A stretch of 18,974 nucleotides of DNA from Candidatus Omnitrophica bacterium CG1_02_40_15 (GTDB lineage: Bacteria > Omnitrophota > Gorgyraeia > Gorgyraeales > Gorgyraeaceae), in assembly GCA_001871815.1 (NCBI GenBank), contig MNVP01000090.1:1-18974 (forward strand), written 5' to 3'. Positions within the stretch are counted from its first letter, which is position 1; every line of letters begins with the position of its first letter. The notes below the pieces were generated by a model. The model had not been told where the DNA came from. It was given only the letters and a program-made list of their open reading frames with translations, and made no database searches. The translations under genes and the position numbers were made by a program. Below are positions 13,410 to 18,974 of the stretch, in pieces.

Positions 13410-13578
13410 GTGAGGACATGATTTATGGAGTCCGAAAGACGACATAAATCATAAGTCCGAACTTACCCCGCCCTTTTAGCAATTGTTTCAGCTTGCTATC
13501 CAAAAGGGCGGGATTAATTCGCCCCTACTGATTCGTTTTGCATTCGCAAAACGAATCAAAACGGTAGGGGCTCATTAA
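13407..13578 (+). repeat. Three-hairpin spacer composite, copy 4 (leuC-pilT)
   Basis: Hairpin I (13407-13465) has arms ATGATTTATG/CATAAATCAT, inner GTC-CGAAA-GAC, GA/GA loops and outer TAAGT/ACTTA that includes the leuC stop codon. Hairpin II (13467-13512) has the CCCGCCCTTTT/AAAAGGGCGGG arms, but its interior is the reverse complement of that in copies 2 and 3. Hairpin III (13514-13578) is nearly identical to copy 1, and the one difference (A for G in its inner stem) turns a T-G into a T-A pair. The pilT Shine-Dalgarno AAGGA follows. Confidence 0.9.
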
Positions 13579-13590
13579 AAGGATAAAATT

Positions 13591-14637
13591 ATGGATATAA
13601 GAGACCTTCTAAGAACTGCTGTTGAAAAAAATGCATCAGATCTTCACATCACTGTAGACTCAGCGCCTATTGTCAGGATAGACGGGAAACTAATACCTTT
13701 AAATTTTCCAAAGCTGGACAAGGAATATTGTAAGCGTCTTGTGTATAGCATAATGGACGATAGGCAGAAGGCGGTTTTTGAGAGAGACTTGGAGCTGGAT
13801 CTTTCTCTAGATGTCCCTGGGTTGAATAGATTCAGAGTAAATGTGCATATGCAGAGAGGAAGCGTTGAGGCTGCGTTCAGGCTGGTGTCATTAAATATAA
13901 GAACTATCGCAGAGCTGGGGCTGCCGCCTGTCGTAGCAGATCTCTGCCGTAAGAACCAGGGCTTGGTCCTTATTACAGGCCCTACAGGAGTTGGTAAAAC
14001 TACAACGCTTGCCGCAATGTTAGACCTTATAAATACAGAGCGCCAGGCAATAATTATAGTAGTAGAAGATCCTATAGAATATGTGCATATCAATAAACGC
14101 AGCATAATTAAACAGAGAGAAGTCTATGCTGATACCAGGTCTTTCGCAAGCGCATTGATTCACGCGTTAAGGCAGGACCCTAATGTAATAATAGTCGGTG
14201 AAATGAGGGATATTGAGACAATCTCCACTGTTCTCACAGCTGCAGAAACAGGGCATCTTGTGCTGGCAACGTTGCATACTCCGGATGCGTCTCAGACAAT
14301 AGATAGGATTATAGATGTTTTTCCGCCTTACCAGCAAGAGCAGATAAAGATCCAGCTTTCAACTACTTTGCAGGGAGTTATTTCGCAGCAGTTATTGCCG
14401 AGAAGAGACAGGCCTGGCAGGATTATTGCGACAGAAGTAATGATAGCTACAAATGCAATAAGAAATCTTATCCGCGAACATGAAACAGAACAGCTTCTTA
14501 CGCATATACAGACAGGCGGACAGTATGGCATGCATACAATGGATAAGTCTTTAAAAGCGCTTTACCAGAAAGGCATTATCGCGGAGGATGTTTTTAAGAC
14601 ATACTTAAAGAATCCTGATGAGGTTAGAAATCTGTAG
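13591..14637 (+). CDS. pilT: Twitching motility/pilus retraction ATPase PilT
   Basis: The 348-residue protein is a secretion ATPase of the PilT/GspE superfamily that powers type IV pilus retraction as a hexamer at the inner membrane. It has an N-terminal PAS-like domain (ASDLHIT, PIVRIDGKL), Walker A GPTGVGKT at 130-137, the Asp box VEDPIEY at 158-164, Walker B GEMRD at 203-207, His-box residues H222 and H229, and the PilT-specific AIRNLIRE motif at 289-296. It is complete. Its position between the two hydrolyase subunit genes is unusual, and no other pilus gene is in the window. Confidence 0.96.
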   Translation: MDIRDLLRTAVEKNASDLHITVDSAPIVRIDGKLIPLNFPKLDKEYCKRLVYSIMDDRQKAVFERDLELDLSLDVPGLNRFRVNVHMQRGSVEAAFRLVSLNIRTIAELGLPPVVADLCRKNQGLVLITGPTGVGKTTTLAAMLDLINTERQAIIIVVEDPIEYVHINKRSIIKQREVYADTRSFASALIHALRQDPNVIIVGEMRDIETISTVLTAAETGHLVLATLHTPDASQTIDRIIDVFPPYQQEQIKIQLSTTLQGVISQQLLPRRDRPGRIIATEVMIATNAIRNLIREHETEQLLTHIQTGGQYGMHTMDKSLKALYQKGIIAEDVFKTYLKNPDEVRNL

Positions 14638-14761
14638 ACAAATATTCTTCGAGCGGCCGCGATAGCATATCAAGAGAGTAGAGTCGAGAAGTATGGGTAG
14701 GCAGTTCTCGACTGGGCTTGCCAAATAAAACACAATGTCCGCTCGAACAATATTGGTTGTC
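14637..14761. repeat. Circularly permuted copy of the TTCTCGACT palindrome (pilT-leuD)
   Basis: Compared with 11985-12109 the half-arms are in swapped order. AATATTCTTCGAGCGG...GAGTCGAGAA comes first, and TTCTCGACTGGGCTT...GTCCGCTCGAACAATATTGG second. The outer stem is now GACAAATATT with AATATTGGTTGTC and begins in the pilT stop codon. The inner stem is AGTCGAGAA/TTCTCGACT. Confidence 0.85.
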
Positions 14762-14788
14762 CGGCGTCATTATTAAAAGAGATTAACT

Positions 14789-15286
14789 ATGAAGGGTATT
14801 GCTTATAAATTTGGAAATGATATTAACACAGATTTGATTATATCCGGCAGATATAAGTTTTCTATAACAGACCCGAATCAGCTTGCCAAGCATGTATTTG
14901 AAGATATAGACCCTGAGTTTTACAGAAAAGCTGGCAAGGATAAATTTTTCGTAATAGCTGGAACTAATTTTGGCTGCGGTTCTTCAAGAGAGCAGGCGCC
15001 AATGGCCCTTAAATATGCAGGATGCCACGCAGTGCTTGCCAAAAGCTTTGCGAGGATATTTTACAGAAACGCGTTTAATCTTGGATTGCCTTTAATAGAA
15101 TGCAACACTGCCAAGATAAAAAAAGAAGATACAATAGAAGTGGATATTGAAAAAGGCATTGTTGTAGGCCCGGATAAACAATATATCCTGCATATAAAGC
15201 CATTTACTGGATTTCAAAAAGGCCTTGTAAAGGCCGGCGGCATAGTGAATTACTATAAAAAATACGGGGCGTTGAAAATTATGTAG
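14789..15286 (+). CDS. leuD: 3-isopropylmalate dehydratase/homoaconitase-type small subunit
   Basis: The 165-residue swivelling-domain subunit pairs with the large subunit at 12126. It has the expected GNDINTDLIISGRY at residues 9-22, the FGCGSSREQAPMALKYAG motif at 61-78, and KSFARIFYRNAFNLGLPLIE. The substrate-specificity loop after the first arginine reads YKFSITDP (from Y22). This differs from the YLVM/YLVY-like and YLRT-like loops described for isopropylmalate and homoaconitate enzymes, so substrate is open. The TAG stop lies inside the hairpin that follows. Confidence 0.92.
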   Translation: MKGIAYKFGNDINTDLIISGRYKFSITDPNQLAKHVFEDIDPEFYRKAGKDKFFVIAGTNFGCGSSREQAPMALKYAGCHAVLAKSFARIFYRNAFNLGLPLIECNTAKIKKEDTIEVDIEKGIVVGPDKQYILHIKPFTGFQKGLVKAGGIVNYYKKYGALKIM

Positions 15287-15312
15287 GGGACGGTTTAAAA
15301 CCGTCCCCTACA
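15282..15312. repeat. Perfect 14-bp hairpin spanning the leuD stop codon
   Basis: TGTAGGGGACGGTT and AACCGTCCCCTACA are perfectly complementary across a three-base loop. The leuD stop TAG is in the left arm. No T-run follows, so it is not a typical intrinsic terminator. The ribosome-binding site of the next gene (GGAGG, from 15320) begins eight bases after the hairpin. Confidence 0.85.
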
Positions 15313-15332
15313 GCATTCTGGAGGATAGATTC

Positions 15333-16442
15333 GTGTATAGGGTTACTTTGATTCCGGGCGATGGGATAGGCAGGGAAGTCAGTCTTGCCGCTAAAAGATG
15401 CATAGACGCCACAGGCGTAAAAATAATGTGGGAAGAGCAGATAGCCGGAGAAGAGGCTATTGCTAAATACGGAACAGTTTTGCCTGGCCAGGTTCTGGAT
15501 TCAATAAGAAAGAACAAGGTTGCCATAAAAGGGCCTATAATAACGCCTATCGGAAAGGGTTTCAAGTCAGTAAATGTTCAGCTTAGAAAGGCCCTTGATT
15601 TATATGCGTGCGTGAGGCCGTGCAAGTTGATAAAAGGCGTAAAAACGAGATACACAAATATAGACCTTGTGGTAGTGAGGGAGAATACGGAGGACCTGTA
15701 CACTGGCATAGAATTTAGCCAGGGCCTTAAAAGAACGAACGATCTGATAAAATATCTTGAAGAACAAAGCGGCATTTCAATAAAAACAGATTCTGCGATA
15801 GGCATAAAGCCTATTTCCATAAGCGCGTCCAGGAGAATAGTAAAATTTGCTTTTGATTACGCTGTTAAGAATAATAGGCGTAAAGTCACGGCTGTCCATA
15901 AGGCAAATATCATGAAGGAAACAGACGGCCTTTTTTTAAAATGCGCGAGAGAAACAGCTGAGGAATACAAAGGTAAGATAGAATTTGAAGACAGGATTGT
16001 CGACAATATGTGTATGCAGCTTGTCCAGAAGCCAGAGCTTTACGATGTCCTTGTGTTACCGAATCTATATGGAGATATATTGTCTGACCTTTGCGCAGGC
16101 CTTATTGGAGGATTAGGCATTGCTCCAGGTGCTAATATAGGCGACAACATGGTATTATTTGAAGCAGTGCACGGCAGCGCGCCCAAATATATGGGCCTTA
16201 ACAAAGTAAATCCCGCAGCAATGATACTTTCCGGGGCGCTGATGTTACGTTATTTGCGCGAGGAAAAAGCGGCTGACATGCTGGAAAAAGCCACGAGCGA
16301 AATTATAGCAGAGGGTAAATACGTTACTTACGATCTAAAGAAAGACCGCAATGATCCCACAGCTGTCGGCACCAGCGAAATGGCAGATGTGATTATAGAG
16401 AGATTGAAAAAAATAAATGCCAGTGAAAGGTTAAAGGTGTAA
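15333..16442 (+). CDS. icd: Isocitrate dehydrogenase, probably NADP-preferring
   Basis: The 369-residue enzyme belongs to the isocitrate/isopropylmalate dehydrogenase family and should convert isocitrate to 2-oxoglutarate. S79 and N81 in KSVNVQLRK are the isocitrate-type substrate residues, with R85, R95, R116, Y123, K190 and D248/D252 conserved. The cofactor pocket has K285, Y286, V292 and Y333, matching E. coli K344, Y345, V351 and Y391, with K337 in place of R395, so NADP use is inferred. It starts at GTG after GGAGG. The last six residues (SERLKV) and stop are encoded by a spacer repeat. Homoisocitrate or isopropylmalate activity is less likely. Confidence 0.9.
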   Translation: MYRVTLIPGDGIGREVSLAAKRCIDATGVKIMWEEQIAGEEAIAKYGTVLPGQVLDSIRKNKVAIKGPIITPIGKGFKSVNVQLRKALDLYACVRPCKLIKGVKTRYTNIDLVVVRENTEDLYTGIEFSQGLKRTNDLIKYLEEQSGISIKTDSAIGIKPISISASRRIVKFAFDYAVKNNRRKVTAVHKANIMKETDGLFLKCARETAEEYKGKIEFEDRIVDNMCMQLVQKPELYDVLVLPNLYGDILSDLCAGLIGGLGIAPGANIGDNMVLFEAVHGSAPKYMGLNKVNPAAMILSGALMLRYLREEKAADMLEKATSEIIAEGKYVTYDLKKDRNDPTAVGTSEMADVIIERLKKINASERLKV

Positions 16443-16495
16443 GGTTAAAAGTTAAAAATAAACCTTTCACCTTAAACCTAAAACCTTAAACCAAC
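16423..16495. repeat. AAAGGTTAA-type hairpin, copy 3, overlapping the icd 3' end
   Basis: The left arm GTGAAAGGTTAAAGGTGTAA and the right arm CCTTTCACCTTAAACC with its continuation ending CAAC are complementary in the same way as the elements at 612 and 7831. The first 20 bases are the last icd codons and its TAA. The mdh ATG follows eight bases after the element, with no standard Shine-Dalgarno in between. Confidence 0.85.
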
Positions 16496-16503
16496 AAATC
16501 GAC

Positions 16504-17391
16504 ATGAAAATAGCCATCATCGGCGCAGGAAATGTCGGAGCAATGGTAGCGTCAAGGGTTATAGACGCTGACCTGGCAGATGTAGTATTAGTTGATATAG
16601 TGCCGGGCATGGCAAAAGGCAAGGCGCTGGACATTTCTGACGTAAGGCCTATAGTTAATTCCTCGGCTAATATAATCGGCACAGAGAATTTTGAGGGCAT
16701 AAAAGGCTCGGATATAGTAGTCATCACAGCTGGCCTGGCCAGAAAACCCGGCATGTCTCGCGACGATCTCCTGAAAAAAAATTCAGATATAATAAAAAAA
16801 GTATCTGTCCAGATTAAAAAATATTGCCCATCGTCTATAGTTATAGTGGTTACAAATCCTTTAGACGTAATGAGCTATCTTGTTATGAAAACTACTGGTT
16901 TTGATCCAAAGAAGGTTATTGGCATGGCAGGTGTCCTGGATAGTGCAAGATTTACAAATGCTTTAAGGGGAAAAAATCAGGATATCGGCCAAGATAATGT
17001 TTTAATGATGGGGAGCCATGGCGACACGATGGTTCCGATAAACAGGTCAGAAAATATTTCTGAAAAAGTATTTTCTGAAGCCTCTGAGCTTGCCAGGAAT
17101 CGGGGGGCAGAGATAGTGAAGCATCTTGGCGCAGGAAGCGCTTATTTTGCGCCATCAGCGTCTGTATTTTTTATGCTAAAGGCTATAATAAAAAATGAGA
17201 AGAAAACCATGTGCGTAAGCGCTTATCTCGAAGGCCAATATAGCGAAAAAGATATTTATATAGGAGTTCCTGTTACCTTGGCTAGCCAAGGCATTGAAAA
17301 AATAATAGAGATAGGGCTTACCGAAGAAGAAAAGCAAGCTTTTAAAGAATCTGCTTGTCAAATTCGCGAATCTATCTCCAAAACCTTCTGA
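16504..17391 (+). CDS. mdh: Malate dehydrogenase, lactate-dehydrogenase-like type
   Basis: The 295-residue enzyme should oxidise malate to oxaloacetate with NAD. The dinucleotide motif GAGNVG is at residues 7-12, and D31 at the end of the second strand favours NAD over NADP. The substrate set is R80 and R86 (LARKPGMSRDDLL), N118 (VTNPLDVM), D146/R149 (LDSARF) and the catalytic H172 (GSHGDTM). An arginine at the specificity position (R80) marks malate rather than lactate dehydrogenase. It is slightly shorter than the usual 305-315. It is followed after six bases by the dihydrolipoamide dehydrogenase gene, suggesting one transcript. Confidence 0.95.
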   Translation: MKIAIIGAGNVGAMVASRVIDADLADVVLVDIVPGMAKGKALDISDVRPIVNSSANIIGTENFEGIKGSDIVVITAGLARKPGMSRDDLLKKNSDIIKKVSVQIKKYCPSSIVIVVTNPLDVMSYLVMKTTGFDPKKVIGMAGVLDSARFTNALRGKNQDIGQDNVLMMGSHGDTMVPINRSENISEKVFSEASELARNRGAEIVKHLGAGSAYFAPSASVFFMLKAIIKNEKKTMCVSAYLEGQYSEKDIYIGVPVTLASQGIEKIIEIGLTEEEKQAFKESACQIRESISKTF

Positions 17392-17397
17392 AATGTC

Positions 17398-18717
17398 ATG
17401 CAAAAATATGATTTAGCTATAATAGGTTCAGGGCCGGCTGGTTATGTGTCAGGCATAAGGGCTAGCCAGTTGGGCCTAAAAACATGCATATTTGAGAAAG
17501 ATAGGATAGGCGGGGTATGTCTTAATTGGGGCTGTATTCCCACCAAAGCGCTTTCAGCATCAGCTAATGCCCTGTATAACATAGAACGCGCGCCTCTATT
17601 TGGGATAAATGTAAAAGGTTTTGACCTGGATTTCTCAAAGGTATATGAAAGAAAAGAATCTATTGTAAAAAAGCTCTCATCCGGTATAGAAATGCTTTTA
17701 AAAGCGAGAAGGCTTGAGATAATAAAAGGAAAAGCGGAAATAAAAGATACTGGGCGCATAGAAGCAGGCGATTTAGAAATAGAAGCCAAAAATATCCTCA
17801 TAGCAGCAGGCTCAATTCCTTTTGAGCTTCCAGGGCTAGCTTTTGACCATACTAATATTCTATCCAGCACTGATATACTGGAATTAAAAACCATACCTAA
17901 AAGCCTTATAATAGTAGGCGGCGGAGTAATAGGATGCGAATTCGCGTCCATATTCAGGTCTTTTGGCTCAGAGATAACAATAATTGAGGCAATGCCCCAG
18001 CTTTTGCCAAACGAAGACGAAGAAATAGCCCGTAAAATAGAGCAGATCTTTAAAAGAAGAGGCATGAAGATCCTTACCAATACAAAGATTGATAAAATAG
18101 ATAAGGGAGATAAAGTGCTTATTTCTGTAGGCCGTTCGCCTAATTCAAAAGGCCTTGGCATTGAGAATTTAGGCATAGAGTGCAATAAGGGATGGATAAA
18201 GGTAGATGAGTCTTTCAGGACTAACATCAAGAATATTTACGCAGCAGGCGATATAAAAGGCGGGATGCTATTGGCTCATTTAGCTTCAAAAGAAGGAATC
18301 TCAGTTGTAGAAAGTATATGCGGGAATAATTATCCATTAGACTACAATGTTGTTCCTAGCTGTATCTTTACCAGTCCTGAGATTGCAAGCGTAGGCCTTA
18401 ATGAAAAGACTGCAAAGAATAAAGGCATGGATGTAAAGGCCAAAAAAATCTTATTTGGCGCTATTGGCAAATCTCATGTCTTAGGTGAAACAGATGGATT
18501 TATAAAACTCGTGGTTGATAATAAGAGCGATAAGATTTTAGGCTGCCAGATAATCGGGCCACATGCAACAGAACTTATAGCAGAGATTTCAGTATGCGTC
18601 CAGTTTGGCATAACATCTGAGAAGCTTGCAAGCGTAATCCACGCTCATCCTACATTATCTGAGATAATTTGCGAAGCATCAGAAGCAATGCACAATAAAG
18701 CAATACACTCGCTTTAG
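17398..18717 (+). CDS. lpdA: Dihydrolipoamide dehydrogenase (E3), shortened NAD domain
   Basis: The flavoprotein reoxidises lipoyl groups of 2-oxoacid dehydrogenase complexes or the glycine cleavage system. It has the FAD motif GSGPAG at 10-15, redox disulfide C41/C46 in GGVCLNWGCIPTK, the NAD motif GGGVIG at 174-179, the second FAD site NIYAAGDIKGGMLLAH, and H417/E422 (HAHPTLSE) of the catalytic pair. At 439 residues it is about 25-30 short. The gap lies between TNTKIDKIDK and GDKVLISVGRSPN, where a beta-meander is normally found. No E1 or E2 gene is in view. The stop codon lies in the stem of the next repeat. Confidence 0.93.
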   Translation: MQKYDLAIIGSGPAGYVSGIRASQLGLKTCIFEKDRIGGVCLNWGCIPTKALSASANALYNIERAPLFGINVKGFDLDFSKVYERKESIVKKLSSGIEMLLKARRLEIIKGKAEIKDTGRIEAGDLEIEAKNILIAAGSIPFELPGLAFDHTNILSSTDILELKTIPKSLIIVGGGVIGCEFASIFRSFGSEITIIEAMPQLLPNEDEEIARKIEQIFKRRGMKILTNTKIDKIDKGDKVLISVGRSPNSKGLGIENLGIECNKGWIKVDESFRTNIKNIYAAGDIKGGMLLAHLASKEGISVVESICGNNYPLDYNVVPSCIFTSPEIASVGLNEKTAKNKGMDVKAKKILFGAIGKSHVLGETDGFIKLVVDNKSDKILGCQIIGPHATELIAEISVCVQFGITSEKLASVIHAHPTLSEIICEASEAMHNKAIHSL

Positions 18718-18884
18718 AGGCAGATTGAGGTCTGAGGCACATTAGAATAGTTTCGGCAGATGTCCGCAAGGATTTATGGTGAGTTCTGTTCGGTTGACAA
18801 TACGATAGTCGACAGAAGAACGAACCATAAACCGTAGCGGACGGCGAAACGATTCAGTGCCGAATGGCCTCAATCTGCCTCTAA
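18714..18884 (+). repeat. 171-bp structured palindromic element (lpdA-nadD)
   Basis: The outer arms TTAGAGGCAGATTGAGG (18714-18730, containing the lpdA stop) and its complement (18868-18884) are perfect over 17 bp. Inside, stems alternate with internal loops: GGCAC/GTGCC, TTTCG/CGAAA, GTCCGC/GCGGAC, TTTATGGT/ACCATAAA, and an apical TTCTGT/ACAGAAGAA region. It is homologous in reverse orientation to 10553-10691, with several stem positions changed in a compensatory way. AAGGAG follows immediately after the right arm. Confidence 0.88.
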
Positions 18885-18891
18885 GGAGACT

Positions 18892-18945
18892 ATGTATCGT
18901 CTAACAATATTAGGATATGTGAGAATATGCGAATCGGTATATTAG
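18892..18945 (+). CDS. Possible 17-codon leader peptide overlapping the nadD start
   Basis: ATG at 18892 follows AAGGAG with four-base spacing, a better ribosome-binding site than that of nadD itself. It encodes MYRLTILGYVRICESVY and then TAG, overlapping the first codons of nadD in another frame. It may couple translation into nadD or may be chance. There is no family resemblance. Confidence 0.3.
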   Translation: MYRLTILGYVRICESVY

Positions 18946-18974
18946 GCGGGACATTTGATCCAGTGCATAATGGG
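18927..18974 (+). CDS. nadD: Nicotinate-nucleotide adenylyltransferase, N-terminus only (partial)
   Basis: The first 16 codons, MRIGILGGTFDPVHNG, carry the GGTFDPVHxGH nucleotidyltransferase signature of NadD, which makes nicotinic acid adenine dinucleotide in NAD synthesis. The gene runs off the window. A related cytidylyltransferase-fold enzyme (CoaD) usually begins with YPGSFDPxTxGH, so NadD is preferred. AGGA about eleven bases upstream is a weak ribosome-binding site. Confidence 0.85.
   Translation, partial: MRIGILGGTFDPVHNG

Noticed and set aside
15282..15312. Rho-independent terminator after leuD
   Set aside because: The hairpin is perfect but no T-run follows on either strand, and the next gene's Shine-Dalgarno begins eight bases later. 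The same holds for the other spacer hairpins.
17442..18230. 262-codon open frame on the minus strand
   Set aside because: It is fully antisense to the well-supported dihydrolipoamide dehydrogenase gene and has no recognisable domain.

Overview
The window is a bacterial chromosome segment of roughly 40% GC, in standard genetic code. Its proteins are clearly bacterial, and the palindrome-filled spacers resemble those of uncultured lineages such as Omnitrophota. That placement is an impression only and needs a ribosomal-protein tree. No rRNA, tRNA or CRISPR array was seen.

Positions 1-10469 are the distal half of the ribosomal-protein supercluster, all on the + strand: end of rplF, rplR, rpsE, rplO, secY, adk, map, infA, rpmJ, rpsM, rpsK, rpsD, rpoA, rplQ. 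The order is classical, except that rpmD (L30) is missing between rpsE and rplO. A 1.5-kb insertion sequence lies in reverse orientation between map and infA. Positions 10798-18717 carry a central-metabolism group: an aspartate aminotransferase, large and small subunits of an isopropylmalate-dehydratase/homoaconitase-type hydrolyase (separated by a pilT ATPase gene), an isocitrate dehydrogenase with NADP-type cofactor residues, a lactate-dehydrogenase-like malate dehydrogenase and a dihydrolipoamide dehydrogenase. Together they could link citrate or aconitate to 2-oxoglutarate, and malate, oxaloacetate and aspartate to each other. The window ends in the first codons of nadD.

The most striking content is between the genes. 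Every spacer longer than about 40 bp is an inverted repeat, and the repeats fall into a few recurring families. One family is a three-hairpin composite that spans exactly from the stop codon of one gene to the start region of the next. Its first hairpin shows compensatory base changes in two stems among four copies, with GA/GA internal loops kept constant. A second family, two copies of about 145 bp in opposite orientation, also shows covarying stems around constant internal loops. In front of infA and rpmJ a strong Shine-Dalgarno sequence is separated from the start codon by a 16-bp hairpin. Some repeats reach into coding sequence: they supply the C-termini of Adk and the isocitrate dehydrogenase, and probably an in-frame insertion in LeuC. 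This network of structured spacer elements is the best candidate for an undescribed system in the window.
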